Assembly (NCBI RefSeq): GCF_020667845.1 | Contig: NZ_JAFMPQ010000023.1 | Span: forward strand, 1-64,000 | Length of the DNA stretch: 64,000 bases | Direction: 5' to 3' | Source of the DNA: Cognatishimia sp. F0-27 | GTDB lineage: Bacteria; Pseudomonadota; Alphaproteobacteria; Rhodobacterales; Rhodobacteraceae | Shown here: piece by piece, positions 9,373 through 18,885 of the stretch | Numbering within the stretch: the stretch's first letter is position 1 | Layout of the letters: each line of letters begins with the position of its first letter | Notes under the pieces: generated by a model | What the model was told of the DNA's origin: nothing | Seen by the model: only the letters and a program-made list of their open reading frames with translations | Databases searched by the model: none | Program-made: the position numbers and the translations under genes

Positions 9373-10161
9373 TCAGCTCCCCGGCGGGAAGCCGATGATC
9401 TGGCCGGCGATGACGATGAACAGCGCCGCGCCCAGAACACCGTCGAACCGGTCAAGCAGACCACCATGGCCGGGGATCAGGGCGGAGCTGTCCTTGACCC
9501 CTGCGCGCCGCTTGATGGCGCTTTCCGCGATGTCGCCAAGCTGACTGGCCATGGAGACGGAAATCGAGATGCCGATAAGACCGATGCCGACATTGGTGGC
9601 GCCAGCAAAAATGGCCCCGACCAATGCCGCTCCAAGCCACCCGGCGATGGATCCGGACCATGTTTTCTTGGGGCTGACCCGGGGCCAGAGCTTGGGGCCA
9701 CCGATCATGCGCCCGGCGAAATACCCCGCCACATCGGTCACAACCACCACAAGGATAAGCCAGAGCATCCACGTCATGCCGAAATCGTCACGCAGCGCCA
9801 TCATCCCGTAGCCCGCAAGCACGATCGCCGCAGTAAAGACCGCGTAGGTCACACCGCCGGTCTGCATGCGCGCCAAACCAAGCATGGACGGCAAAAGGAT
9901 CATTGGCAGGGCAAAGGCAGGCGGCACCTCGATCGCAACCATGGCCACCACGAAGGTCGCACCGGCGAGGATGTACTGGCTCCGGGAGCGCTCGGTGTCG
10001 AGCATGCAGACCAGCTCCCACACCATCAAAGCGCAAACAGCGGCAATCAATCCGTGAAACCAGATGCCGCCGAGCCAGACGCCGCCGACCCCGAGAACCA
10101 GCATCACCACGGCCGAGACAAGCCGCGTGCGCAGGTCTTCCCAACGGGGCCCCGCGCTCAT
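9373..10161 (-). CDS. cdsA: Phosphatidate cytidylyltransferase
   Basis: CdsA makes CDP-diacylglycerol from phosphatidic acid and CTP in the inner membrane, the entry to all phospholipid head groups. The 262-residue protein is polytopic, with about seven to eight hydrophobic segments. The C-terminal signature region (SQLGDIAESAIKRRAGVKD, then PGHGGLLDRFDG) is the CDP-DAG synthase pattern. The ATG at 10161 overlaps the uppS stop by 4 bp and is preferred over a longer start. It sits between uppS and dxr as in other alphaproteobacteria. Confidence 0.95.
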   Translation of the reverse strand: MSAGPRWEDLRTRLVSAVVMLVLGVGGVWLGGIWFHGLIAAVCALMVWELVCMLDTERSRSQYILAGATFVVAMVAIEVPPAFALPMILLPSMLGLARMQTGGVTYAVFTAAIVLAGYGMMALRDDFGMTWMLWLILVVVVTDVAGYFAGRMIGGPKLWPRVSPKKTWSGSIAGWLGAALVGAIFAGATNVGIGLIGISISVSMASQLGDIAESAIKRRAGVKDSSALIPGHGGLLDRFDGVLGAALFIVIAGQIIGFPPGS

Positions 10162-10883
10162 TGCGCCACCGCCCCGAAGCGCCGGTCGCGCTTGCCGTAG
10201 GCATGGACCAGCCGCGTCATCTCCTCCGCACCGAAATCCGGCCACAGCGTTTCGACAAACTCGTATTCCGCATAGGCCGATTGCCAGAGCAGGAAATTCG
10301 AGATCCGCGCCTCGCCACTGGTGCGGATCACCAGATCCGGGTCCGGCAACACACAGGTATCGAGATAGCGGGGGAGCGTTTCCTCGTCGATGCTTTCGGG
10401 ATCGAGCTTGCCGTCCCGAACGTCACGCGCCAGACGCTGCGTGGCGCGGGCCACCTCGTCGCGCCCACCGTAATTGAGCGCGATTGTCAGGTTCACGCCA
10501 TCACAATGGCAGGTGTGCTCTTCAAGATCGTCCATCAACTTGCGCAGCTTCGCATCGAGCCGCGGACGATCCCCGATAAAGCGCACCCGGACGTTCTCGG
10601 CCTTGAGCGCGCGGGTTTCCTTGGTGATGTAGCGCCGGAACAGCGACATCAGCCCCGCCACCTCGACTTGGGTGCGCTTCCAGTTCTCCGTCGAAAAAGC
10701 AAAGATCGTCAGGTATTTCACACCCAGATCGGGACAGGCTTCGACCACCTCACGCACACGCTTTGCGCCTGCGTGATGCCCAAAGAGGCGCGGACGCCCG
10801 CGCTGTGTGGCCCATCGACCGTTGCCGTCCATGATGATGGCCACATGGTCGGGACCATCGGTTTGTCGGATCGGCTTGACCAT
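10158..10883 (-). CDS. uppS: Undecaprenyl diphosphate synthase (cis-isoprenyl transferase)
   Basis: UppS elongates farnesyl diphosphate to undecaprenyl diphosphate, the lipid carrier for peptidoglycan and surface glycans. The 241-residue protein has HVAIIMDGNGRWA with the catalytic Asp19, then the family motif FSTENWKR, and the C-terminal DLVIRTSGEARISNFLLWQ and E-rich end. I chose the ATG at 10883 because AGGAA lies about 8 bases before it; a GTG at 10919 would add 12 residues without an obvious ribosome site. It overlaps cdsA by 4 bp. Confidence 0.94.
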   Translation of the reverse strand: MVKPIRQTDGPDHVAIIMDGNGRWATQRGRPRLFGHHAGAKRVREVVEACPDLGVKYLTIFAFSTENWKRTQVEVAGLMSLFRRYITKETRALKAENVRVRFIGDRPRLDAKLRKLMDDLEEHTCHCDGVNLTIALNYGGRDEVARATQRLARDVRDGKLDPESIDEETLPRYLDTCVLPDPDLVIRTSGEARISNFLLWQSAYAEYEFVETLWPDFGAEEMTRLVHAYGKRDRRFGAVAQ

Positions 10884-10948
10884 CAAGAAGTTCCTGTCTG
10901 CAAGATCTGTGCGCGGCACACAATCGGCGGTCCGGTTGGCGCGGCGGC

Positions 10949-11512
10949 TCAGACCTGCATGATCTCGGCTTGTTTGGTTTCAAGCTGTTCGTCGATCTTC
11001 TTGATGTAGCTGTCCGTCAGATCCTGCACTTCTGATTCCCAGAATTTCTGGTTGTCTTCGGACAAGCCGTTCGCCTTGGCCTTTTTGATCTGATCCATCC
11101 CGTCGCGGCGCAGGTTGCGCACGGATACGCGCGCGCTTTCGGCATAAGAGCCCGCAACCTTGGTCAGCTCGCGGCGGCGTTCCTCGTTCAGTTCGGGGAT
11201 CGGCAGCATGATGATGGTGCCGTTGAGCTGCGGGTTGATGCCGAGACCGCTTTCGCGGATCGCCTTTTCCACCTTGCCCACAAGCCCCTTGTCCCAGACG
11301 TTGATGGTCACCATGCGCGGCTCTGGCACGTTGACCGTGCCGACCTGGTTGATCGGAGTTTGCGCGCCATAGGCGTCCACCATCACCGGCTCAAGCATGG
11401 AAGAGGAGGCGCGCCCGGTGCGCAAAGACGCGAATTCCGTGCGCAGATTGGCAATGGCGCCATCCATCCGGCGTTTCAGATCGTCGGTATCGAGTTCGAA
11501 TTCGTCTGACAT
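10949..11512 (-). CDS. frr: Ribosome recycling factor
   Basis: RRF, with EF-G, splits post-termination ribosomes. The 187-residue protein is the usual length, begins with a charged helix ([18 protein letters not shown]), carries the conserved LRTGRAS segment near residue 30 and ends in the long three-helix bundle ([29 protein letters not shown]). It lies 182 bp downstream of pyrH on the same strand, the standard pyrH-frr-uppS-cdsA order. Confidence 0.96.
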   Translation of the reverse strand: MSDEFELDTDDLKRRMDGAIANLRTEFASLRTGRASSSMLEPVMVDAYGAQTPINQVGTVNVPEPRMVTINVWDKGLVGKVEKAIRESGLGINPQLNGTIIMLPIPELNEERRRELTKVAGSYAESARVSVRNLRRDGMDQIKKAKANGLSEDNQKFWESEVQDLTDSYIKKIDEQLETKQAEIMQV

Positions 11513-11694
11513 CGTTCTTTCCTACAGCTCGTGCCACCCGCGGCGGTCTTGGTATCTTGGGTGTTTGATTGATTGCATAGCGCATCCGCGCCGGTCTTGA
11601 CCAGAGCCGCGTCTGGCGCAGCATGTCTGGCACACCGGGTCCGGCGGCCCGCGCTCTCAGGCCCGGCATGGCGCCAGCCCACTCGTCGCGCCGA

Positions 11695-12447
11695 TCAGCG
11701 CCGTTCGCGCAGCGGTTTCTCGCGCACCACCGTATAAGTCCCCTCACCGGCGAGGATCCCCCGGAAGCCTCCCGGCTCGTCGAGAGAGAAGACAATGATC
11801 GGCAGGGAATTGTCCCGCGCCAGCGCAATCGCGGAGGCGTCCATCACGCCGAGATGCTGGGACAGGCATTCGTCATAGCTGATCTCGTCATAGCGCACCG
11901 CGTCGTCATGCTTCATCGGGTCCTTGTCATAGACGCCGTCGACCTTTGTGCCCTTGAAGATTGCCTCGCACGCCATTTCATTGGCGCGCAGCGTGGCCGC
12001 GGTGTCGGTGGTGAAATAGGGGTTGCCGGTGCCGGCGGCAAAGATGCAGACCCGCTTCTTTTCGAGGTGGCGCACGGCGCGGCGGCGGATATACGGCTCG
12101 GCCACCTCGTCCATGCGGATGGCAGAGATCACCCGTGTGAAGACGCCCAGCCCCTCAAGCGCCGACTGCATGGCCAGCGCGTTCATCACCGTTGCCAGCA
12201 TCCCCATGTAGTCGGCGGTCGTGCGCTCCATGCCCTGAGCGGATCCGGCCAGACCGCGAAAGACATTGCCGCCGCCGATCACCATGCAGATCTCCACCCC
12301 CATGTCGTGCACCGATTTGACCTCGCGCGCGATGCGTTCCACCGTCGGCGGGTGGAGACCGAAACCCTGGTCGCCCATCAGGGCCTCGCCCGAGATCTTG
12401 AGCATGACGCGTTTGAATTTCTTGGATTCTGCGGTTTGGTCAGTCAT
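11695..12447 (-). CDS. pyrH: UMP kinase
   Basis: PyrH phosphorylates UMP to UDP. The 250-residue protein starts at the ATG at 12447, with GGAG about 8 bases upstream; the open frame continues another 147 codons upstream but that part overlaps the divergent miaA gene and is not protein-like. Motifs include [13 protein letters not shown] (nucleotide binding), [13 protein letters not shown] and [16 protein letters not shown], all typical of bacterial UMP kinases. Together with pyrG further along, it feeds pyrimidine nucleotide supply. Confidence 0.96.
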   Translation of the reverse strand: MTDQTAESKKFKRVMLKISGEALMGDQGFGLHPPTVERIAREVKSVHDMGVEICMVIGGGNVFRGLAGSAQGMERTTADYMGMLATVMNALAMQSALEGLGVFTRVISAIRMDEVAEPYIRRRAVRHLEKKRVCIFAAGTGNPYFTTDTAATLRANEMACEAIFKGTKVDGVYDKDPMKHDDAVRYDEISYDECLSQHLGVMDASAIALARDNSLPIIVFSLDEPGGFRGILAGEGTYTVVREKPLRERR

Positions 12448-12630
12448 CCGGAGCTCCGTTGAGGTCGGTTCGCGCGCCGAGGGTTGGCGTGCCGCGGCGA
12501 CGGGGATAAGATCGCGTGCATCATTGAACCAAAAGCGCTGGCTCCGCAATGGCATGCGGCGCCGCTCCCCGCCGATCCGCGGCACGCGGCTGACCCGAGC
12601 AACGCCCGAAACATCAAGGACAGAGGGACC

Positions 12631-13560
12631 ATGCCCGCCGACCGCCCTGCCCGCCTGGCCGAGATGCCGTTCCACAGGCTCGATCCACAGCGCCCCGTCC
12701 TGATTGCCGGCCCCACCGCCAGCGGCAAGTCGGCCCTGGCGCTCGACATTGCCGAACGGCAAGGCCGCGCGATCGTCAATGCCGACGCGTTGCAGGTCTT
12801 TGACAGCTGGCGCGTTCTGACGGCGCGCCCGCCACGCGCCGACGAGGCGCGGGTGCCGCACCACCTCTACGGCCATGTGCCCGGGCATGCGCCCTATTCG
12901 GTCGGTGCCTGGCTCGCGGATCTCGAGCCGTTTCTCGCCCGCAGTCCCGCGCCGGTGATTGTGGGCGGCACGGGTCTCTATTTTTCGGCTCTGACCGAGG
13001 GTCTGACCCGCACACCCGAGGTGCCGCCTGAGATCCGGGCCGAGGCGGATACCCGCCTCGCGCGGGACGGGCTCGGCACGATGCTTGCGGAGATCGACAC
13101 GGCGACGCGATCACGGATCGACGCGGCGAACCCGGCACGGGTGCAACGCGCGTGGGAAGTCCTGAGGACAACCGGTCGAGGCCTCGCCGCATGGCAGGAC
13201 GAGACACCGCCCCCCCGCTTGCCGCTGGCCCGCGCTCATGCCTTCGTGATCGACGCCCCCCGCGAATGGCTGACGCCGCGCATCGAACGCCGTCTCGCGC
13301 AGATGGTCGAGACCGGCGCGCTGGAAGAGGCCGCCGCCAACAGCGCGGGCTTCGACCCCGCCCGCCCATCCGGCAAGGCCATCGGCGCAGAAGAGCTGAT
13401 CGCATATCTGCGCGGTGACCTGAGCCTGGAGGCCGCGCTCGACCGGGCCGCGATCCGCACCCGGCAATACGCCAAGCGCCAGCGCACCTGGTTCCGGGCC
13501 CGTATGCAGGGCTGGACATGGATCGACGGGACCGCCCGCGCCCTCGCCGGCGGGGTCTGA
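12631..13560 (+). CDS. miaA: tRNA dimethylallyltransferase
   Basis: MiaA adds a dimethylallyl group to A37 of tRNAs reading UNN codons. The 309-residue protein has the P-loop GPTASGKS after a short N-terminal stretch and the [10 protein letters not shown] region where the family usually has D-(S/A)-xQ-V-Y; the NADALQVF motif is present. The C-terminal [11 protein letters not shown] segment (residues about 285-295) is the family's conserved tRNA-binding end. The ATG at 12631 follows AGAGGG by a few bases. The gene is divergent from pyrH and its stop lies 7 bp before the next gene. Confidence 0.93.
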   Translation: MPADRPARLAEMPFHRLDPQRPVLIAGPTASGKSALALDIAERQGRAIVNADALQVFDSWRVLTARPPRADEARVPHHLYGHVPGHAPYSVGAWLADLEPFLARSPAPVIVGGTGLYFSALTEGLTRTPEVPPEIRAEADTRLARDGLGTMLAEIDTATRSRIDAANPARVQRAWEVLRTTGRGLAAWQDETPPPRLPLARAHAFVIDAPREWLTPRIERRLAQMVETGALEEAAANSAGFDPARPSGKAIGAEELIAYLRGDLSLEAALDRAAIRTRQYAKRQRTWFRARMQGWTWIDGTARALAGGV

Positions 13561-13567
13561 CCACGCG

Positions 13568-14482
13568 ATGAGCCGCTTACCCGCCTTTCTCAGCACGGGC
13601 ATCGGCCAACATCCTGCACAGGGCGCAACGGTGCCGGTGGTTTGCGGGTCCTTCGGCCTGATCAGCCGGTCTGCCCCCTGGGCCTGGTCGCTGGTCCATG
13701 CGCGTAAGGATCACGTGCTGCTCTGGATCACCCACGGCCAGGGGCGATGCGTGATCGACGGCATCCGGCGGGGCATCTCTGCCCATACCGCCGTGTTCGT
13801 GCCGGCGGGCAGCTTGTGGTCGGTCGATCTGTCTTCGGGCACCACGGCCCTTTATCTGCAAACACCGCCTTGCGGCGCCGGCACGGGACGCGGCACGCCC
13901 ACCCCGAGCCGAGCGGAGCCGTCTCCCGCGCCGTTGCCGCTGCCGCAAAGGCCGCTCCTGCTGCGGGTCCGGACCGGTGCGGCGCAGGCGGAATTGACCG
14001 GTCTCATCGATTCCATGGTGCGCGAATGCGATCAGCAACGGCCCTTCTACGGCGATGCGCTGGATGCCTATCTGCACCTGCTTGCGGTCTGGATGCGGCG
14101 GCAGGTTGCCGAGGGCGCGGACGATCCCGGCCCCAGCGATGCCGCGGCGCAGCTCGTCCGCCGCTATGCAACGGCTCTCGTCGCGAACAGCGCCGCGCCA
14201 CAGGGCATGGGAGAGCACGCACGCGCCCTCGCGGTGACCCCGACCCACCTGAGCCGGTGCTGCAAGGCCCTTGCCGGACTGACCGCTTCGGATCTGCTCG
14301 CCGATTGCCGGCTGCACGCGGCGCGCGCCGCCTTGTGCCGGCCGGACCCGCCGGTCTCCGAGATCGCGCGCGCACTGGGATTTGCCACCCCCGCTTATTT
14401 CACGCGGTTCATCAAGACCCGCACCGGCCATGCCCCCACCGCGCTGCGCAGGATCTCGCGCATGACAAAACCGCATCTCTGA
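13568..14482 (+). CDS. AraC-family transcriptional regulator
   Basis: A 304-residue regulator with an N-terminal cupin-like sensing domain (about residues 25-100; [25 protein letters not shown]), a proline/serine linker (about 105-130) and a C-terminal double helix-turn-helix AraC domain (about 205-300; [18 protein letters not shown], then [10 protein letters not shown]-type sequence read here as [16 protein letters not shown]). It follows miaA closely and precedes a peptide ABC importer on the same strand. A 22-bp-spaced direct repeat in the gap upstream of the importer is a plausible binding site, so I infer control of that operon; the inducer is unknown. Confidence 0.88.
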   Translation: MSRLPAFLSTGIGQHPAQGATVPVVCGSFGLISRSAPWAWSLVHARKDHVLLWITHGQGRCVIDGIRRGISAHTAVFVPAGSLWSVDLSSGTTALYLQTPPCGAGTGRGTPTPSRAEPSPAPLPLPQRPLLLRVRTGAAQAELTGLIDSMVRECDQQRPFYGDALDAYLHLLAVWMRRQVAEGADDPGPSDAAAQLVRRYATALVANSAAPQGMGEHARALAVTPTHLSRCCKALAGLTASDLLADCRLHAARAALCRPDPPVSEIARALGFATPAYFTRFIKTRTGHAPTALRRISRMTKPHL

Positions 14483-14541
14483 CGACAGGTTTGTCGGCCG
14501 GGCTCGCCTTACCCAGCGTAAGCGCGGCCCGATCCGGGAAA

Positions 14542-14584
14542 GTCGCTTTCTGGCTCCGAAAATGTCGCTTTCTGACACCGAAAC
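14542..14584 (+). promoter_or_regulatory. Tandem direct repeat, candidate AraC-type operator
   Basis: Two copies of GTCGCTTTCTGRCWCCGAAA start at 14542 and 14564, 22 bp apart, matching at about 18 of 21 positions. Two direct half-sites about two helical turns apart are the usual target shape for AraC-family dimers. The pair ends 15 bp before a good -35 hexamer, the place expected for an activator. Confidence 0.55.
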
Positions 14585-14598
14585 GACCAAACCTGCCG

Positions 14599-14627
14599 TT
14601 GACGCCGCCTGTCTTTCCGTGTCGACT
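14599..14627 (+). promoter_or_regulatory. Candidate activator-dependent promoter of the ABC importer operon
   Basis: TTGACG (14599-14604) is followed after 17 bases by TCGACT (14622-14627). The -35 is strong and the -10 poor, which suits a promoter needing the upstream direct-repeat-bound activator. It would leave a leader of about 100 bases before the binding-protein ATG at 14734. Confidence 0.4.
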
Positions 14628-14733
14628 GATGCGTGACGGAGCAAAGCGCTTTGAAAAACGGCGCAGCCGCGATGCGTGGTCCGAAAACAAGAAGGCTCCG
14701 GAAACGCTTCTATTGTGTCACAGGGAGACAAGT

Positions 14734-16404
14734 ATGACGCAACACAATGACACGCGGCGGGTGCACCCTGCTGCCAATCTTTACGCGCGTGAATTCAAGA
14801 ACGGGCTGATCGACCGCCGCGAGTTCCTGACCCGGGCAACGGCGCTTGGCGTCACCGCATCGGCGGCCTACGCACTCGGCGGCCTCGGAAGCCCGGCGCA
14901 AGCCGCGGCACACGCCCAGTCCGGCGGCACGATCCGCATTCAGCAGGAAGTGCGTGCGGTCAAGGATCCGCGCACCATGGACTGGACGCAGATCTCCAAC
15001 TTCACGCGCGGCTGGCTGGAATACATGGTCGAGTATAACCGCGACGGAACCGTCCGCGGCATGCTGCTCGAAAGCTGGTCGGCCAATGACGATGCAACCG
15101 AATACACGCTCAACGTCCGGCCCGGCGTGACATGGAACAACGGCGACGCGTTCAATGCCGATGACGTCGTGCGCATGTTCGAATACTGGTGCGACAAGAA
15201 CGTCGAAGGCAACTCCATGGCCGGCCGCATGGCCGCGCTGATCGACACGGAGACCAACAAGCTCAAAGAGGGCGCGGTCACAAAGGTCGATGACCTGACG
15301 GTCAAGGTCACGCTGGAAAGCCCCGACATCACGATCATCGTCGGCATGGCAGACTATCCCGCCGCCGTTGTCCATGCGAGCCACGACCCGGCCACCATGC
15401 TGGAAAACCCGATCGGCACCGGCCCTTACCTTCCCGAGAGCCTCGCGGTCGGTCAGAAGGGCGTGCTTGTCAAGAACACCGATCACAATTGGTGGGGCGC
15501 AGAGGCGGAAGGCATCGGCGGCGCCTATGCGGACCGGATCGAGTTCATCGATTACGGCACCGACCCGGCGGCCTGGATCGCGGCGGTCGAATCCGAAGAG
15601 GTCGACCTGCTGTATCAGAACGTCAACGAATTCATCGAGATCGGTGATGCGATCGGCTGGGAAAAGTCCGAGGTTGTGACCGGTGCAACCGTGGTGCTGC
15701 GCTTCAACCAGCAGACGCCCGTCGGTGACATGGTGCCCTATGAGGATGTGCGCGTCCGCAAGGCGCTGCAGATGGCGGTCGACAACCAGATCTGCCTTGA
15801 GCTGGGCTATGCGGGCCTTGGCGTTGTGGCCGAAAACCACCACGTGGCCCCGGTGCATCCCGAATATGCCGATATCGGCGGCACGGAGGTGAACCCCGAC
15901 GGCGCGGCTGCGCTGCTTGAAGAGGCCGGCATGGCGGATTTCGAGCATGAGCTGATCACGCTGGATGACGGGTTCACCAAGAACACCGGCGACGCGGCCG
16001 CCGCACAGATGCGCGATGCGGGCATCAATGTGCGCCGGACGGTTCTGCCCGGGTCGACCTTCTGGAACGACTGGGCGAAATACCCGCTTTCCATCACCGA
16101 ATGGAACCACCGCCCGCTTGGCGTGCAGGTTCTGGCACTGGCCTATCGCTCCGGCGAGGCGTGGAACGAGGCAGGCTATGCCAACCCGGAGTTCGATGCC
16201 AAGCTGAACCAAGCCATGTCGATTTCCGACGCCGATGCGCGCCGTGAAGTGATGGCCGAGATCCAGAAGATCATGCAGGATGACGGCGTCATCATCCAGC
16301 CTTACTGGCGCTCGCTCTACCGCCACTCCCGTCCGGGCATGGTCGGTGTGGACATGCACCCGTCCTTTGAAATCCACGTTTACAAACTGGGTTTCGCGGC
16401 CTGA
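14734..16404 (+). CDS. Peptide/dipeptide-type ABC transporter substrate-binding protein (Tat-exported)
   Basis: This is a 556-residue family 5 solute-binding protein that would capture its ligand in the periplasm and deliver it to the permeases encoded just downstream. The N-terminus holds a twin-arginine signal ([13 protein letters not shown], about residues 28-40) before an Ala-rich cleavage region (AQAAA). Family features include [19 protein letters not shown] and a GTGPY segment. The ATG at 14734 has GGGAGA about 5 bases upstream; the frame is open far upstream through the AraC gene but that part is a shadow. The ligand cannot be read from sequence; peptides, opines or nickel-like ligands are all known for the family. 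Confidence 0.92.
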   Translation: MTQHNDTRRVHPAANLYAREFKNGLIDRREFLTRATALGVTASAAYALGGLGSPAQAAAHAQSGGTIRIQQEVRAVKDPRTMDWTQISNFTRGWLEYMVEYNRDGTVRGMLLESWSANDDATEYTLNVRPGVTWNNGDAFNADDVVRMFEYWCDKNVEGNSMAGRMAALIDTETNKLKEGAVTKVDDLTVKVTLESPDITIIVGMADYPAAVVHASHDPATMLENPIGTGPYLPESLAVGQKGVLVKNTDHNWWGAEAEGIGGAYADRIEFIDYGTDPAAWIAAVESEEVDLLYQNVNEFIEIGDAIGWEKSEVVTGATVVLRFNQQTPVGDMVPYEDVRVRKALQMAVDNQICLELGYAGLGVVAENHHVAPVHPEYADIGGTEVNPDGAAALLEEAGMADFEHELITLDDGFTKNTGDAAAAQMRDAGINVRRTVLPGSTFWNDWAKYPLSITEWNHRPLGVQVLALAYRSGEAWNEAGYANPEFDAKLNQAMSISDADARREVMAEIQKIMQDDGVIIQPYWRSLYRHSRPGMVGVDMHPSFEIHVYKLGFAA

Positions 16405-16418
16405 CGGCCACAAATCGC

Positions 16419-16444
16419 GGGCCGCTCCTCCATGGGGGCGGCCC
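16419..16444 (+). terminator. Intra-operon hairpin after the binding-protein gene
   Basis: GGGCCGC (16419-16425) pairs with GCGGCCC (16438-16444), followed only by ATTCTT. With no full T-run it is more likely an RNA-stabilising hairpin or partial attenuator, which would leave more binding protein than permease, a common pattern in ABC operons. Confidence 0.45.
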
Positions 16445-16529
16445 ATTCTTCGCCCCGTGGCATGTCAACGACCACGGGGGAGATCAAAGGACGGGGACCA
16501 ACCCCGCCAGCTGAACGCAAGGGGCTGAC

Positions 16530-17576
16530 ATGGGACTGTTCATTCTCAGACGCGTGTGGGTGATGCTGCTCACCGCACTCTGTCTGACCTTCATCGTCTT
16601 CTTTCTCACCAACCTGTATCCAAACCTCGAAAAGCTCGCCAAGTCCGAAGGCAACTTCCGGATGACCGACGAACAGGTCGACAGCTGGTTGTCGAACCGG
16701 GGATACACGGACAATGTGTTCAGCAAATATGGCCAGTGGCTGGGCGTTTTGCCGGGCTACGTGATCGAAGGCAGTGACGGCGAAACCCGGGCGCGCTGCG
16801 CCATACCCGGTGAACCGGTGGAGGATGCCGCAACCTTCTGCGGCGTGTTGCAGGGCAACTGGGGCAGCTCGACCGTGTTCAAGGTGCCGGTGCTCGACAA
16901 GGTCGGCGAAAGCCTCGCCCTGACCGGCAAACTGATGTTCTGGGTCTTGGTGGTCATGGTGCCTTCGGCGCTCCTGCTTGGGGTGCTGGCCGGCATGCGC
17001 GAGGGGTCTGCAACCGACCGCAGCCTGTCGACAATTGCCATCACCACAACCGCAACACCGGAATATGTCTCGGGCGTGATCCTGATTGCGGTCTTTGCCT
17101 CCTCGACAGCCGGGTTGCAGTGGTTCAAGGCCACGGCCGCCTCGGCCATGGAAGACGCCAATTTCGAGAATTTCTTCCTGCCGGTCCTGACCATCGCGCT
17201 TTACGGCATGGGCTATATCGCGCGGATGACCCGGGCCTCCATGGCGGAGGTCATGACCGCGCAATATATCCGCACCGCGCGGCTCAAGGGGGTGAGCTTT
17301 GGCAATATCGTGATGAAGCACGCGCTGCGCAACGCGCTCATCGCGCCGTTCACAGTCATCATGCTGCAATTCCCGTGGCTGCTGAACGGTGTGGTGATCG
17401 TCGAGACGCTGTTCAACTACAAGGGCTTCGGCTGGACCCTGGTTCAGGCCGCCGGCAACAACGACATCGAGCTGCTGCTCGGCGTGTCGGTGGTGTCGGT
17501 CTTTGTGGTTCTCATCACGCAGCTGATTTCCGATATCGGCTACGTTTACCTCAACCCGCGCATCAGCGTCAGCTAA
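16530..17576 (+). CDS. ABC transporter permease, DppB-like
   Basis: A 348-residue inner-membrane permease of the dipeptide/oligopeptide importer class. The first span (about residues 8-30) is followed by a periplasmic segment (to about 125) and then five spans. The EAA-loop region reads YIRTARLKGVSFGNIVMKHALRNAL, which contacts the ATPase. The C-terminus has VVIVETLFNYKGFGWTLVQAA, typical of the DppB group. The first periplasmic region includes a Cys pair (ARCAIPGEPVEDAATFCGV). It stands 125 bp after the binding-protein gene. Confidence 0.92.
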   Translation: MGLFILRRVWVMLLTALCLTFIVFFLTNLYPNLEKLAKSEGNFRMTDEQVDSWLSNRGYTDNVFSKYGQWLGVLPGYVIEGSDGETRARCAIPGEPVEDAATFCGVLQGNWGSSTVFKVPVLDKVGESLALTGKLMFWVLVVMVPSALLLGVLAGMREGSATDRSLSTIAITTTATPEYVSGVILIAVFASSTAGLQWFKATAASAMEDANFENFFLPVLTIALYGMGYIARMTRASMAEVMTAQYIRTARLKGVSFGNIVMKHALRNALIAPFTVIMLQFPWLLNGVVIVETLFNYKGFGWTLVQAAGNNDIELLLGVSVVSVFVVLITQLISDIGYVYLNPRISVS

Positions 17577-17589
17577 GGAGGAGAGCTTC

Positions 17590-18783
17590 ATGGACCCGCT
17601 TTCCTGGGGCGAGATCATCGCCCGCGTCATGGCCCAGCTGACCCCTGTGTGGATCGCTCTGGTGCTGCTTTTCGTGGTCTCCATCCTGTTCAAACGCAGG
17701 CTGGGGCTGTACGGCAAACTCTTTGACAGCATGATCGGCATGATCGGCTTTGCGCTGGTGATGTTCTGGGTGTTCACGGGCCTTTTCGGAGCGATGGGGC
17801 TGATTGTGACCCATGACAGCCTCGCGCAGATCGCCTCGATGAAGAACAAGGTGCCCGGCACGGCTATCCTCGGCGTCGAGGAGGGTATCTACCCCTATTA
17901 CCTGCTCGGTGGCGACAACCTTGGCCGCGACGTGTTCAGCCGGATGGTCGATGGCGCCTGGGTGGTGATGCAGATTGCCCCGCTCGCCACCGTCTTTGCC
18001 TTCATGGTCGGCATCACGCTGGGCCTGCCTGCGGGCTATTACGGCGGGCGGCTCGACACCGGGTTGAGCTTTCTGGCCAACCTGATCCTCGCCTTCCCGG
18101 TGATCTTGCTCTTCTACCTGCTGGTGACACCGGAAATCATCGCCACGGGCATCCCGAACTACATGGCGACATTCCTGTTCATCTTCCCGCTGGTCTTTGC
18201 CGCAGTGCTGCTGAACTCGCGCTATCACACCCGCCCGAGCCTGCGCACGCCATTGCTGATCGGGGTTCTGGGCGTTCTGGGCTGGCTCTATCTCAGCCTC
18301 GTGTCAGAGGTCGGATCGAAGGTGCATATCCTGCCGGGATTTGCCGATCTCTTCGATGTGCCCTCGGGCATCCTCGTGGTGTTTGTGTCGGTGGTTTTCG
18401 TCAATTCGCCCACGGTCTTCCGGATCGTGCGTGGCCTGACCATGGACATCAAGACACGCGACTATGTGGCCGCGGCCGCGACCCGCGGCGAGGGCCCGTG
18501 GTACATCATGCTCTGGGAGATCCTGCCCAATGCGCGCGGGCCGCTGATCGTCGATTTCTGTTTGCGGATCGGCTACACGACGATCCTTCTGGGCACGCTG
18601 GGCTTCTTTGGTCTCGGGCTGCCGCCGGAAAGCCCGGACTGGGGGACCACCATCAATGACGGGCGGCGGTTGTTGCGGATCTACCTGCACCCCGCGCTGG
18701 TGCCGGCCTTCTCGTTGTTGTCGCTGGTGCTGGGCCTGAACCTGCTGGCGGATGGTCTGCGCGAGGAATCGTTGCGCGATTGA
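17590..18783 (+). CDS. ABC transporter permease, DppC-like
   Basis: A 397-residue permease partner for the preceding gene, 13 bp downstream with GGAGGAGAG directly before its ATG. It is longer than the usual approximately 300-residue DppC because it has extra hydrophobic segments: an added N-terminal span (about 15-35) and a mid-protein insert (about 195-235, IFPLVFAAVLLNS... then GVLGVLGWLYLSLV). The core includes GGDNLGRDVFSRMVDGA and the EAA-type loop (RDYVAAAATRGEGPWYIMLWEILPN is split here by position about 295-320). The C-terminus has GFFGLGLPPESPDWGT. Confidence 0.92.
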   Translation: MDPLSWGEIIARVMAQLTPVWIALVLLFVVSILFKRRLGLYGKLFDSMIGMIGFALVMFWVFTGLFGAMGLIVTHDSLAQIASMKNKVPGTAILGVEEGIYPYYLLGGDNLGRDVFSRMVDGAWVVMQIAPLATVFAFMVGITLGLPAGYYGGRLDTGLSFLANLILAFPVILLFYLLVTPEIIATGIPNYMATFLFIFPLVFAAVLLNSRYHTRPSLRTPLLIGVLGVLGWLYLSLVSEVGSKVHILPGFADLFDVPSGILVVFVSVVFVNSPTVFRIVRGLTMDIKTRDYVAAAATRGEGPWYIMLWEILPNARGPLIVDFCLRIGYTTILLGTLGFFGLGLPPESPDWGTTINDGRRLLRIYLHPALVPAFSLLSLVLGLNLLADGLREESLRD

Positions 18784-18794
18784 GGACAGGCGGG

Positions 18795-18844
18795 ACCGGG
18801 GGCCAGCCCCCGGACCCCCGGGATATTTCAGGCCCAAAGAAACG
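18795..18844. other. GC-rich palindromic spacer in the ABC operon
   Basis: The 100-bp gap before the ATPase gene contains nested GC palindromes (GGGGGCCAGCCCCC, then CCCCCGGACCCCCGGG) followed by an AT-richer GATATTTCAGGCCCAAAGAA. From memory, similar CCCCGG...GATATTT elements recur between genes in Roseobacter-group genomes; only one full copy is in this window. It may fold as a hairpin inside the operon mRNA. Confidence 0.4.
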
Positions 18845-18885
18845 AGACATTCGGTCTTCGGGCTGCTCCGACAGGGAGAGAGATC

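Noticed and set aside
12448-12888. N-terminal extension of UMP kinase
   Set aside because: The 147 extra codons overlap the divergent miaA gene, lack family similarity and the ATG at 12447 has a good ribosome site.
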